NCBI GenBank assembly: GCA_014621425.1
Contig: JAANBB010000100.1
Location: forward strand, 42,900 to 106,899
Source of the DNA: Cylindrodendrum hubeiense
Lineage: Eukaryota > Ascomycota > Sordariomycetes > Hypocreales > Nectriaceae
Reading direction: 5' to 3'
Length of the DNA: 64,000 bases
Numbering within the stretch: position 1 is the first letter of the stretch; each line of letters begins with the position of its first letter. A model generated the notes under the pieces. It saw nothing but the letters and a program-made list of their open reading frames with translations, ran no database searches and was not told where the DNA came from. The translations under genes and the position numbers were made by a program. Shown piece after piece: positions 46,561 to 58,288 of this stretch.

Positions 46561-47150
46561 ACTTAAAGTTAGAAATAAAATATATTTATAATTTTATAAT
46601 AAATATTATCTCTTTAAAAAACTAATAAAAAAATTATCTTAATAATATATTAATCCCTTTATAATTAAATAAATAATTAGAGATCTTATTATTAAGTTTA
46701 AATTATCTTCTATTTAGAGAATATACCTTATAATATCCTATTAATAACTCTAATCTATTTATATTAATACTTTTTATCTTAATAAGCTAGACCTTATAGA
46801 GAAAGATAATAAATAATATATTATAGACTAGATCTTATAATAATAAGTCTACTAGCTTAAAAGAAAGACTATACCTTTTAAGGATTTTTAGATATAATAG
46901 AAAGGATAAGGTCTAGAATATAATAACTAGATCTAAATTAAGAATATTAATAAAAAAGTTATTATTAACTTTAAGATAGTTAACCTAATAGCCTGTAAAG
47001 AAAATAAAAGATTATAATAAATATTATAAAGGATAAAGAAATAGCCCTTAAAGGCTCTATATAATTATATAATTAAATAATTAATTTAAGAATATAAAAA
47101 ATAAAAGGAAAAAGAAAAGAATAACAAATTAAAAGGTATCACCAATGGGG
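46561..47150. other. Unclassified RIP-mutated DNA at the island's right end
   Basis: AT-rich and stop-filled. A plus-strand reading around 46,840-47,100 gives a charged helical stretch such as transposon C-termini have, but no family motif. Confidence 0.4.
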
Positions 47151-47640
47151 ATCACTAGGAATAATAATAACCTCCTTTAAAAACCGGGGATATAATACAG
47201 GAAGCCCGATCCCGAGCTTCAAGCTCGAGATCAGGCCTGAGGCATCAAGCCTTGTGCGGTCACGTAGGCCGGGACCCTTACGGTCCCGAGCCCACGACCG
47301 CAGAGATAGAAAAACAACCTTCTTTCTTACATTCTGAATACCCTCACATTGTGACCCTCGCGTTTTAACGCATCAAGATGGAGCCTACTACTCCCAGCGC
47401 AGCAATCAATTTCGGCTCTGGAATTGAAACCTCCCGATGAACAGCCTAATCTAGTGGGGTGTCTTAAGGCACACAGGCCCTGTAAACGGCCGGCCAGCGA
47501 AGAATGGCGCCTATAGGACCTCCGTCATTCGGCCGTAGACCAACGTTTAGAAAGAACCAACACCAGTCCAACGATTGGGTATGGACTGTCCGACTTAATT
47601 TTAAAATCCATGATAGGAATGGTCTGATCTCGCGAGTTGT
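47151..47640. mobile_element. GC-normal repeat-like stretch at the island border
   Basis: Composition switches abruptly to normal here. The stretch contains a self-complementary segment (cgagcttcaagctcg near 47,213) and a region ending cttacattctgaataccctc that resembles the 3' end of fungal LTRs, followed by a short frame starting at ATG 47378 that soon stops. I suspect a solo LTR or truncated retroelement that escaped RIP, but no paired copy exists in the window. Confidence 0.35.
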
Positions 47641-47869
47641 AACATGACTCCCCAATTATTTCTAGAGGGAAACTTGAGGAAGATGTCGGGAGCAATCCCT
47701 GGGGGGCTTTGCCCCCAACACCATGTCTATAAAAGACTACGCTTCTCGCAGAATCTATCAGCTTATTCTATAGACATCAGTGCAATCAACCACACCCCTT
47801 TTTCTTCACTACCTAACATTCATTACTATCCTCTTCTATATCCTGTATTCTTTGTCTTTGTCTTTCAAG

Positions 47870-48461
47870 ATGGCATACCGTTCTATTTATCTAGCCCAGC
47901 ACCGTGGAAATAAGTCCCAACGCGCTCATTTTACTATTTTCGTTCCAAACTTGGATTGCGATAGAAACACTCTTGTCGAGGATTACAAGGCGAAATCATG
48001 CGTAGGAACTGTCATCCACGTGGTTGGAGAGCCTGTAATGGCAGGGTATGTGCTGCAGATCAAAAGGAACCACGAGTGCAACAGCTCGCTGGACTTGAAG
48101 AAGTTGGTTCTGCTTGGTTCCATCGATACAACCACTGTCTATGATCCAAAGTCAAAGGACTACGTCGAAGAAAACACAGCTACAAGTACACTAGAGCGCT
48201 GTGCTTCGACAGTCACCCCCCCCCCGCCAAGGGGTCAAAATATCCGGACTCCTATCGATGGTGTATGTGAACGTTGTGGAAAGGGCATGGTTGTGTAGCA
48301 GGTGACTGACGATATGCCAGGTTAACACCAAACGATGCCAAGAATGGACAATGGAATTCTTGGGCCTTCTTGTGAATAAAAAACTCATTGACGCCGAAGC
48401 TGTGAATATTGCTCAGCAGGAGCGAGATCCACCAACTCATGGTATTTTTGGTTACAAGTGA
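47870..48461 (+). CDS. Small two-exon protein of an unnamed fungal family
   Basis: Exon 1 (47870-48262) and exon 2 (48321-48461) join in phase 0 through a 58 bp intron (GTATGT, CTGAC branch site, CCAG), giving 177 residues. Without splicing the frame stops at 48298. The N-terminus (MAYRSIYLAQHRGNK, AHFTIFVPN), the middle (GTVIHVVGEPVMAGYVLQIK) and the end (CQEWTMEFLGLLVNK and RDPPTHGIFGY) match a widespread fungal family of small proteins in which the CQEW and RDPPTHG motifs are hallmarks. I know no assigned function. There is no signal peptide from this ATG; an upstream in-frame ATG (47780) would add a hydrophobic 30-residue leader. Confidence 0.78.
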
Positions 48462-49500
48462 TCTGGATAAAAGGTCAGACAAGGCTGTCAAGTAGTTGGA
48501 CGGGCATTGGAACGCTAACGTCAGAAGTGGGAGTCGGATGCGTGATTATATATGGGCAAGTACATATGAACAAGTGCGATAGCAAGATGTAACTGAGACT
48601 CGTGAGCAAGAAAGAGCTGTTTGGGCTTATTGAACTCTCAATGTATGATGGTCTAGCCCGCTATATTTTCTTATTGATCTCTTTATTGGCTTTGATTACG
48701 ATTTCCAGTACGTATATCGATTTCATTCTTGCATCATTAATGAGATTGGCTGTGGTTTGGGTTGCCCACACAATTAGTTCAACTCTTCGCCTATCTATTT
48801 CGTGATATTTGCTTCTACGGCTTAGTCTACCTAGGACTTGCCATAAGGCGAAGCCAATATTTAGGCCTTCATAGTAACGGGATAAGGCCCCAATGTTGGC
48901 CATTGTGAGCGCAGTCTCTGGACTTTCTTGCAGTGTACAAGATGATATGGTGTCTTCATGTTACCGTAGATGCAATTTCGGCCATCAGTATGATTCCACC
49001 TGGGGTAGTACCATTCGAACTCCCAGTGACCGGATCATGCTGCTGGTAGCGAATGCAGAGAGTTTCACCGTTCTTGAATCGAATTTCTTGGTATCTCCTT
49101 AGCTTCAGCATTTCTCGATCTCGTCAGCGTGAAGCCCGCTCCCACACTTCAGTGCATGCGAGGTATCATGCCCTACCAACGTAGGCAGTCAATCCAGGCC
49201 CAGTAACAATGATGCCCCTTCCTGTACCAGTCAGTCTGCCTCCGTGTTACTCTAAATTCCCATATTTTAGGCACCCAGTGCACCTGAACGCCAGCCGTGG
49301 TTGCGTAGTCTTAAAATTCGAGAAAATTTTCCTGGTCACCTCCTGCCAACGAACTGTACTGGGGGATCTTCGATTATTTGTCGAGTAGAACAGCCTTGTT
49401 TAGGATGTGCCAATATAACACCAGTAGGCAGAAGCACAGCCTGTCGCAAGCGACACTTGGATCAGAATCCGTTTTTTGCAGCTGGATTCATCGGACAGAC
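48462..49500. other. Intergenic, possible decayed gene
   Basis: No intact gene. On the minus strand around 48,900-49,160, translation switches between frames with coherent-looking stretches (RYQEIRFKNGETLCIRYQQ, then MANIGALSRYYEGLN) separated by stops, as in a decaying gene. I could not assign a family. Confidence 0.35.
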
Positions 49501-51797
49501 TCATCCCCCTCGCACCCAGAACTTTAGTTTCTGCATGAAATTTCCCCGCGCAGAATTTGATTCATTCCCATTTTGGCGGAACGAAACCTGGCGAGGACGG
49601 ACGTAGTAGAGGTCCGCTTCCCGAAATGAATAGTCGACGCCCGGAGTCGAAGATCGAGGAATCGGCAGCTCGAGCGGTATCGGTCCCGCATCGCTCTGGG
49701 TGGAGCTCCTAGACCCGGGAGATGAGGATTCCTCAGGAACTTGGTGTTGCAGGCTTTTATCAATGAGATTTGGGGTCGAAATCTCGGACTTCGGCGACCG
49801 GAAATGGGCCCTTAGTAGCTCCGGGGACCTATTATCCGATTCTAATGACGAAACCCGAGGCGAGCGAAATGCCAGGGTGTCTGAGTTGCCGCTGGAGGAA
49901 CTACTTTGATCAAAGTTGTTCATTCCGCTAATGGAAAGGTTGTTCCTCGTGTTTGGACGCCTATGGAGTTGGCGGAGGCCGTAGATCTGAGGGCTAGTGA
50001 GTATCAATCCTAGGAAATGAGGGTGGGAAGTAATTGTACCTGAGGTCTTCCTTCATCTTGAACAGTGATAGGGGCACTCTTATTCTGTAAAGAGGCTAGA
50101 GAAAGCTCAATAATATCGTACAATGCAGGGATGAGAAACAAGACGATCAAGATCAGGAGGTGGAACACCAGGATTGAGTATCCAACGGCGCTACTAGCTT
50201 CATAACCCGAGATATTCGGGATCATCCCAATACAGGCGAGCATAACGCATAGTCTGGCGCAAGGAACCATTGCTGCCCTGGAAAATAAGCTAGAAATCGA
50301 CCAGGCCCAAGTCATAAGGCCCAACTGGGCGATTTCGCACCCGAGCAGGACTAGCACCTGGGCAATTCCGAATTCCTGCAGACCACCAATTGCCGCTCCG
50401 CGAACGAACAGCAGGATAAATGTCACCAACGTGTACAAATCCTGGTTTTGTGAGGTAGGACCGCTTGTCTGCTCCTCCTGGAAACCGTCGATGATGAGAT
50501 AGCCCATGTTTTGCGGGCTTCGTTGAGACATGCCCCACCAGCAAGCAATGAGCACTAGACAAATCACAAAGCTTGCGATGATTGTGTAGTATTTTGGCAG
50601 AATTATGGCCTGGTCAAGTTGGTAGGCGGTCCAAGACACGATGGGCATCAGGAAGTAGCTGAGGAAAACGCGCAGCACAACCCACACAGTTGCCTTGTGT
50701 CGATCGGCAGCAGAGCGTTGTAGAGTCCAGAAGCTTGCCTCCCGAAACCAGTCACGCGTCAAACCTAGACTGAGTCCAAGCTGGATGGTACCGAATAGAA
50801 AGAAGAGAATCACGAGAGCCAATGAGACGATGTTGGTCCAGGTGTGCATGGTAACTGGAGCGCCGATGACCTGGGTCATAAGCTCCAGCCCGGGCGTTCC
50901 ACCAAAGGTGCCATTGATTTCGTATATGCCATCCTTAACCCCGTAGTAGACGCTGTGCTGGATGACCGGACCTCGGGGCAGCATCAGGGTAGACCAACTA
51001 GTCGGGCTGACGGCAGGCTGAACGAAGCCCGGATACCGTAGGCTGAGGGCTCCAGAAAAGAAGATGAACTGGATGTAGGAGAGACAATCGGCGATTCTCG
51101 TGAGGTGTAGGCGGGCTGACACTTGTGAGTTTGGGCAATCCTCATCCTCCTCGTCAATTCGGCCTGCATTCGATACTTCACGCCAGCCTGCGGCGAGAAT
51201 TACCAACATAAATATCGCCAATGGGCCCCAAAGACATGCATCATACGTCGTCGTTCTGATAGCTGGGGTCAGGAAACCATTAACACAACCGACTGGCAGG
51301 TCATCAGCACCGCGTAGGTCGACATTGAGCTTGAAAGCCGCCAATGGATGTGGTCGGTCGAGTTTAACCAGAATCTTGAGATCGCTTTCCAACTGTTTTG
51401 CGCCGTTTTTGGCCCAGGGCGAAGGATAACAGGACGCGTTTACGATGTCCCCTGAATAGTGATCCGAGCTCCCGAGTTCGAGCAGCGTCACGCCAACGGT
51501 GACATTTTGGCGCAGGATTTGCTCGCACGAGGATAGATCTGGAAAATTGCCAAGAAGATGGAGTCTCAGCTGGCTTTCATCACCGTCATCTTCGAGGAAT
51601 GCTCCGAGGCTCTCCGCGACCCGATGTGGTTGAGACGACACATGGTGGCCAGAGGCAACCAACAGGGGGAAGCAATCCTTGTACTGAACATACGCGGCGA
51701 GACTTGGGCGGGCAAATGATAGAATGAGTGTAAAAAGAATCAGATAAGACGACAATGACAGAGAATTGTTACAAAAAGGAAGGGAAAGGGTCGACAT
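49501..51797 (-). CDS. TRP-like polytopic membrane protein
   Basis: Two exons (51797-50040, 49986-49501), phase-0 junction, 747 residues. A signal peptide (about 1-35) is followed by a luminal/extracellular domain of about 150 residues with paired Cys, then at least eight hydrophobic spans starting at about 187 (GPLAIFMLVILAAGW), and a 160-residue Ser-rich cytosolic tail encoded mostly by the second exon. Architecture and order (signal, ML-like domain, TM bundle, tail) fit the fungal TRP-like/Flc superfamily, involved in calcium and FAD transport or cell-wall sensing. The predicted ATG is the second in-frame candidate; the first reading-frame codon upstream is not ATG. If the intron were retained, the protein would end nine residues later with no tail. 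Confidence 0.82.
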
Positions 51798-52623
51798 GGC
51801 AGATGGGCGTCGCGACAAACGAGGACGAAATCATGCAAGATCCGTAAAACAGATGAAACTGGACGACGGACTCTGGGGAAGGGCCCGGAAACGCATTGTC
51901 CCCTGGCGTGTGACGTAGTGGCGAAGCGCTAAAAGAAAAGTCAACCAGCCGATTTTGAGTATTGATCTAAAGCAAAGGGGTCCGTCTCTTGGTTGCGCGC
52001 GATTCGTGAAAGTGGACCCGAGCAGGTTCACAGCCTCGATCGATTAAATAAATGTTCAACGCGGCGCTGCGACCGCGGTCCTCGTATAGGCTTACGCGTT
52101 CCGCAGCTTGGACAAAATCCGTCCTCACGGTATTAGATGCGCATTCGCGCCGATAGTTGGGATGTCCTCATTATCCGGCGGCGCTAGACCCCTCGTTTTT
52201 CGACATTCCGTCTAGCTAGCCCCTTGCGTCTTGCACAAGAATGCATCCCTTTCTCTGCCTACTTGTCAGTCTCAATATTCAAAGGATAGAGTTTCAGAGG
52301 AGAGGGGCGGGTAAGTCCTGATGGTGATGGTGCAGCCTAAAAATAAATGTCTTTGGTGGTTCATGGTTTAATATCTCCCAATGGCAAAAAACCTTTGTTG
52401 TCCAGGCGCCAAAGAACCTTTGTTTGGCGTCCGCACTCAACGTGAGAACACTGAAAGTTCGAATGCAGCATGTCATAGAACACTCACCAGCCCTTCATCA
52501 ATGTTCAACCATATAAATCTAGTCAATCCCTGCATTTCCCTCAACAAAAATCACAAGGTACACATACCAACTCATTGACAATTTGTGTCTTCAACTGCAG
52601 GCAAGCACAGCCTACTCAGCAAA
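51798..52623. other. Divergent promoter region
   Basis: 826 bp between the TRP-like gene (-) and the coiled-coil gene (+). No ORF of note; contains C/T-rich leader sequence on both sides. Confidence 0.5.
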
Positions 52624-54060
52624 ATGTCTCCCCGAATCTCAGGTCTATTCGGCTACCACCAGAACGTTGAAGTATCTACACAATGCATTTATGAGAACGT
52701 GGTGGATCCGAGAGTGGTCGTGGAAAAAAGAGCTGCGGCCCAATATTACGATGATATCGTCAAGGACGGTGGTCGCCCGCTTTTCCCAATCGACCGCTTT
52801 GAGGACGTTTGCAGGAACCGACAAGAATATATCCGGGAATTGCAAGTTTGGGACCATTCCGCCTGCATTTGGAATGTCAATTATTCTAAGCTGTTCCTGA
52901 ATCAATTGAAACGGTGGGAGGAATTCCGCCTGTGGCAAATCATCAGCCGTGGACTGGAAGACAATGATACCAACCATGTGAAGAAATACATATATCGGGC
53001 AAAGCTAAACTACCTAGAGGACAGGTATTATGCTTCGGTAAACGGCCTTGAAGCTGACACATCATTTTTGAAAACGTCATGGAAGAATGAGGATGAATTT
53101 GCATGGGTGCCACAATACTGGGGAGAAGAACGCTCCAGCGGGCTCTCAGAACATGAGCAGAAAGTCAAGCAGCATCTAGCACGACACGACTTCACCAAGC
53201 CCTTTCAGCTGGACAAAGATCCCAATCAACAGGATAAGCTCACAACATGGATTGAATACCTCAGCTTTGAGTACATGCGTTTCGACTGGTATACGCAAAG
53301 GTTTAAGGAACAGGAATTGGCTCACAAGACGGCCTGGTGTAATTATGTTGATGAGGAAATGTCGAAGCCTTGCGACACCGAGGAATTCAGACAACATCGC
53401 GAGGATTTGACTGTGCGGACGAACCAGCTAAACGAAGCTGAGAAGCATGTTGAGGAAGCAAAGTCGGAAGTGGATAGGTTAACTCAGGAGAATGCGCCGT
53501 CGTCGGAGTTGAAGACTGCTACGAACAAGTGGAAGGTGGCAAAGGGCCGACATGAGTGGTTCAAGCACCGGGATTGCGAAGCCACCGGGTTCCATTTCGA
53601 CAGGAGAGAAGGCAACGACGCATTCAAGCGGGCTGTTCGCTGTAGGAAAGTTGCGGAGTGGGTCATGGACCAAGTTCCTTTGGTGGAGGCTGAGATGCTT
53701 CTTTCTAAGGCGGTCGATACTGGGTTTATGAAGGTGGACAGCAAGGATGAGGAGAGGGGGTTGACCATGCAGCAAATAAGAAATGGGTTTATGAAAGGGG
53801 AGAAGGAAAGTGGTCTCACCTATTTCGAAGCCAGAGAACAACGGATAGAAGAAAACGAGATTGAACGGGATGGAGGCCCGCGAAGGTTGCCACCGAATAG
53901 GATGATGTTGATCATGCACGGGTTTCCTGGCGCATACAATTTCACATGGGAGGAACTCGGCATCGAGCCGGAGACAGGATCCTTACTCCTCATGGCACAA
54001 GTTATAGGGGGTGGGGGTGCTGGAGGAAAAGCCGGAGGGCTTTTCTCATCGAGCACCTAG
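52624..54060 (+). CDS. Fungal-specific coiled-coil protein, unknown function
   Basis: Single exon, 478 residues from ATG 52624 (MSPRISGLFGYHQN); the open frame extends 13 codons upstream without another ATG. The sequence resembles a large Aspergillus/Penicillium family of hypothetical proteins: QYYDDIVKDGGRPLFPIDRF, QVWDHSACIWNVNY, QDKLTTWIEYLSFEY with WYTQRFKEQE. Charged helices with heptad spacing at about 245-310 predict a coiled coil. There is no signal peptide or membrane span. It ends in a Gly-rich tail. Function unknown; often multigene in these genomes. Confidence 0.75.
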   Translation: MSPRISGLFGYHQNVEVSTQCIYENVVDPRVVVEKRAAAQYYDDIVKDGGRPLFPIDRFEDVCRNRQEYIRELQVWDHSACIWNVNYSKLFLNQLKRWEEFRLWQIISRGLEDNDTNHVKKYIYRAKLNYLEDRYYASVNGLEADTSFLKTSWKNEDEFAWVPQYWGEERSSGLSEHEQKVKQHLARHDFTKPFQLDKDPNQQDKLTTWIEYLSFEYMRFDWYTQRFKEQELAHKTAWCNYVDEEMSKPCDTEEFRQHREDLTVRTNQLNEAEKHVEEAKSEVDRLTQENAPSSELKTATNKWKVAKGRHEWFKHRDCEATGFHFDRREGNDAFKRAVRCRKVAEWVMDQVPLVEAEMLLSKAVDTGFMKVDSKDEERGLTMQQIRNGFMKGEKESGLTYFEAREQRIEENEIERDGGPRRLPPNRMMLIMHGFPGAYNFTWEELGIEPETGSLLLMAQVIGGGGAGGKAGGLFSSST

Positions 54061-55054
54061 TTCCGAGTTTGAGTCTAAAGATACGCCAGGGACGAGATGG
54101 CGTTTGGAGTAACTGGATCGGTGACAACAGCAGGTTGAAGGCCATTATTGGAGGGGCTGAGGCACCGACGGAATGGGTCGGCAAACTGAGTCGTTTTTTT
54201 TTTGTTGCTATTGGGTTGTGTTGTGTTGTTTTGTATTCATCGTAATTCTAGCTTGACATAGATTGTAAACAGAATGGTGGTGCTATAAGTGAAGAACTAT
54301 TTTTGGTACGGTGCTCGAATGCTGGATATGATGGTTTAATATGTGAGACCCCAGTCAAGGTCAGCGACAGGTCCGAGTTGATACCCCTACCTAGGTGAAA
54401 AGTCACTGGGAATCACGTGAATTGCAAATGAGGCGGCAATCATTATTTTCCTTGCCATCTCCTTGCTTGCTTCCTGCCTGCTTCCTTACTTCCTTACTTG
54501 CTATCATGTATTGCCCACCTGTCTGTCCAGGCAGTGTCCAGACTGGCAGCGTTGTCGCGGCGAGCGTTGTCACGGTGGGTCAGTCGTGCCGGGTGCAGGC
54601 CTGGCGCAACACCCGCCCACCAAAGGCCAGCGATAGCGAGAAAGCATCCCGATGACATGCGACGACTCAAAGCCACCAGCAATCGCGGCATCATTGTCTT
54701 GTAACAGTGCGATTAGAGCGCTACCTCGTACGTCATGGCTGCCATCAATGGCTAGCCCCTGGTCGGTTTACAGCCGCAGGTGGCATGTCGCCGCGGTTTA
54801 GCACCGTCTAGCACTGTTCAGCCCCCACAAGGCAGAATGCCAGGTTGTATGCAGGCCGCTAAACGGCAGGCTGCCTCACGGTTTGTCTGGCGGGGGGAAC
54901 ATGTGGATGGGGCTTGATCCAGATTCTAGACCACAGCCCCGGTTCCGACCTGTCTGCCTGATCAAAGTGTCTGGTTAGTTTCCATGATTCTTCCTGTTCA
55001 TGCTCAGCCAACAGTTGATGCAGCAAATCTACCACTGATCAAGCGGATGCCAAA
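54061..55054. other. Intergenic, no supported gene
   Basis: 994 bp between two plus-strand genes. Holds a CT-rich run of CTTGC/CTTCC units (54,461-54,505) and scattered short repeats (tagcac near 54,799-54,815). No gene seen. Confidence 0.5.
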
Positions 55055-58000
55055 ATGGATCCCCTCTCGATTGCTGCCTCAGCGGTCGCCTTGACCCAGA
55101 CCGCAGGCGCTGTAAGTTGAAGTTGACCCCGCTGCCAATCCCTCGCCAATCCGCAGAGCATCGTCGCTAAGATCAAAGTCCACCAACAGATCGCTTCCTC
55201 GCTCGCCGGCTTCGTCCGCTCCCTCCAAACCGCCGACGCTCGCGTTACCGCCCTCCGCGACGACCTCACCCAATTGACCAATTTCCTCCAATCCGTCGAG
55301 AAAACACTGAATGGCTGCCGCAAGTACGATTTCGCCCTCATCGAAGACGACTTGTGGCAGCAGAGCCATGTCGCCATGACAGACTGCAAGACCACCCTCA
55401 GCGAGCTGGCGGCGTTGGTCGACAAAATCAACGACACCACACGGCCCAAAGGCTTGGTATGGAAGACCCGCGTCGTCATTGATCTGAGCATCCATGCCGA
55501 CGAGATCACTTCATCCCGCGACAAAATCCAACAGTCGAACTGGGCTCTGCAGACCGTGCTTCATACCATGACTGTGTAAGTCCCACCCCATCAGCCAATT
55601 GACCACCACTGACTTGTATCAAGTTCGCTTTCATTCAGACAACACACATCTCAGGAAGCTATTCTTGCCAAACTCAGTCAACTGAAAGCCTCCATCGACG
55701 AGACTTTCCACGCATCCTCCCGCCCTGCCGGCGGCTTCGAGCGTGGCCTCAGTCATCATCCCGACTCTCGCATTGCCCGGAACATGCGACTTCTCGCCAA
55801 AGCAGCCGGGCATTTCTACTCCGCCGCCAGCTCGACAGCCAGCACCACCCACGGCGATAGAAGCGTCGGCCACACTCCATCCTATCAAAGCACCGCCGCG
55901 AGTATACTCGGAGATTTTCCCGATTCCCGCCGTGAGCGGGTTGAGCAATACCTCCGCGACAGTCGCACGCTACGGGAGCCAACAGGAGTCTCGATTTCTT
56001 CACTCTCGCCACCACAATGGAATTCCCTCGCTCGAAACTCGCGGCCTTCCTCTGTCCTCGGTCCTGCCATGGCTACGGTTCTTGCACGAGGATCCTCAAA
56101 TAGGAGCTTGGATGAGGACGACGTTGACGCCGAATGCGAGCGCCTCTATCTCGACGGACTGCAAGACATAGCTACGGCCAGCATGAAGAATCGCGACTTC
56201 CAGATAGCCATTGAGTATCTCCAGAGAGCCTTGGAACAAGAGGCGGACTCGAGTTCAGAAAGTCCTGAGTCTCGTCAACGCCAAATACAGCTGGCCTTTT
56301 GCTACTTCTTTGAGGGAACATGGCGGCTCGCTGAGCCTATTGTCACTAAGCTCGCTGAGTCAAAGGCAGGCCAGGACCTGGCTGTATGTAGCCTTCTACA
56401 TGCTCTGTCGCTCGCCTATCTCCAAGAGTACCTCTTTGAGGACGCTTTAGCGGCCTGCAAAAAGGCCCTGACTGGGAAGAAGAGGTTATGCAATGCCAAT
56501 GAAGCTGAATGGCAAGAGTATAGAGAGGCTCTGGCTCTTCTAGCCACAATCTTCCACATGGAGGGCGACTACATCCGCGCCGAAGTTTGGAGGAGACAAC
56601 TACCCATCAACTTCGACTATGTCCACCCCGCCAATGAGGTGCAATATCTTCAGAGCAAATCATCCCTTTTTGAATCCATTCTTGGAGACGAGGACAACCC
56701 CCATCAAGGGGGTATAGCAGAACTCGACGCTGGACCAAACGACGTGGCAGATGGACCGAGCCAAGGAATTGCCCGGAATGGCACAGTTATTAGTTCAAGG
56801 GGAGCATCCTTGCGTGCCAAAGTCTTGGAGCTCCAGCGACATGAGATGGACACGATGAAGGAGGTCATATTTACCGAGCCGCAGTCGGCAATTGATGCAG
56901 GTGATGAAGCCTCGCCGCTTACTTCTGTCAAGGGGTCGATTCTTCGTCGCCGTTTGAGCCAATTCTTCGGGCCAAAACGGATCCGTCAGGCAAATACAGA
57001 ACAGGCCCTCGCGGCAGTACGAATCCCCGAATCACCAAAAGTCGACACAGCGTCAGTGGCACCTTTAACGCCAGAGTCACAAAGTCCCCCTGAAGATGGG
57101 CTATGGCTCAAATTAACAAAGTCAAATACACTCCTGAGGAAGCAACCTCGAGCAAGAATGATGAAGTTCCCAACCATCAAGGCAAGCACCCGGAAGAAGA
57201 AAGATTTCAAGTTGATTAGCATGGAGAAAATTTCCTACCCGCCTCGCCAGGAGTACACCCACCTATATAGCCCTGACGACTATACCTATGTTCCTTCAGA
57301 AAGCGACAACATGACCCCGGTAGCAGAATACAACGAATCACCTCCATCTACCACAGCTACTGAGATGGAGCCGACCGATGGTCCTGAAGGCGGACCATCC
57401 AGCGTCTCTCCTTTAGCCCCTGAAGAACTCCATGCAACGATTAACACACAGACCCAAGTGCAAATGGTGGAACTTGCTGATGAGGCTATTGGGACTCCAT
57501 CTGAGCCCCAGAACTCTCCCCTCAGCGGTCCAGGGAACCCACAAGGCGCCAGGACCGACAATAATACGCATAATTCTATACCAGCCAACCAAAACAACAT
57601 TCCTTCAGAAGCCCATGCCAGAGCACCGCTCCCGACAATACCTGAGGACTTGGAGAATACATTATCGGACATATCCACTATCATGGCGTCCCTGCCGACA
57701 ATGACGGACGCAGATGAGCTGCATGCCAGAAAACTTGAACTTGAGGTCCTTTTGCAGCGGTTAAAGGCAATGAGCGACGACCACGTTCTCATCCATAATA
57801 TTCAGAGGACTACAAGAGACTTGGAGGAGAAGGAGGCGCTTGGTGATGAGGAAGCCCATGACTCCGGTTATGAAACAATGGACGACAGCAACGAAAGGGA
57901 AGGACCAACACCGATGGAACCCTCAGATGGGCCCAGAGAGAATTCTGACCCAAAGTCATCATGTATCAAACGCGCATTCTCTTGGACGATGGGCTCTGAG

Positions 58001-58288
58001 AGCTCTTATACAGGGCACGATCCCCAGCCTCAGTCAGGAGATGACACTGGCGGGTCGAAACATCTCCCTGCTAATCCTCCTTGGTCAAACAGCTACAACG
58101 CTGTCGCCTTGGCCTTCAAGCGTCAAAACAGCGAGCCTATTGAGGAGGAAGAGGAGAGACAGCAAGTCAGTGGCACCAGGCTGGAGCAAGGCGGGATCGC
58201 AGATCTCCGGAATGGAGAAAATGGCCCAGCAGCGCCCTCAATAGCAAGGCTAGAGGCAAGAGCCAGCTGGGACTGGGAGAGGTTTTGA
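55055..58288 (+). CDS. STAND-type N-terminal domain protein with TPR-like region
   Basis: Three exons (55055-55111, 55157-55575, 55639-58288), 1041 residues. An alternative acceptor 15 bases upstream (exon from 55624) adds five residues. The start MDPLSIAASAVALTQTAGA, spliced to a helical SIVAKIKVHQQIASSLAGF segment, is typical of the fungal STAND/NLR N-terminal domain (PigL_N type), residues 1 to about 180. Helical repeats at about 329-470 (GLQDIATASMKNRDFQIAIE, SLAYLQEYLFEDALAACKKA) look TPR-like. No P-loop NTPase (NACHT or NB-ARC) is seen between them, so this is not a full NLR. The C-terminal half is disordered and acidic, with a coiled coil near 690. It is followed 0.8 kb downstream by a decayed copy of its first two exons. 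Confidence 0.82.

Larger units (their letters stand above)
29700..47150. other. RIP-like AT-rich transposon island
   Basis: About 17.4 kb of strongly A+T-dominated sequence. The longest open frame is 109 codons, and most decoded transposon frames carry TAA or TAG where the family has Trp or Gln. Paired repeats (two LTRs, inverted repeats, two pogo-type copies) differ mainly by C/T and G/A changes. This is the signature of repeat-induced point mutation, a premeiotic defence of ascomycetes. Such islands are normally heterochromatic. Domains of at least four elements can still be recognised. Confidence 0.93.

Noticed and set aside
29700..47150. CRISPR-like or mitochondrial origin of the AT-rich region
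   Set aside because: No regular repeat-spacer pattern; decoded domains are retrotransposon and pogo transposase, and stops fall at Trp and Gln codons as RIP predicts.
53479..53919. Minus-strand frame opposite the coiled-coil gene
   Set aside because: Shadow of the plus-strand coding sequence.
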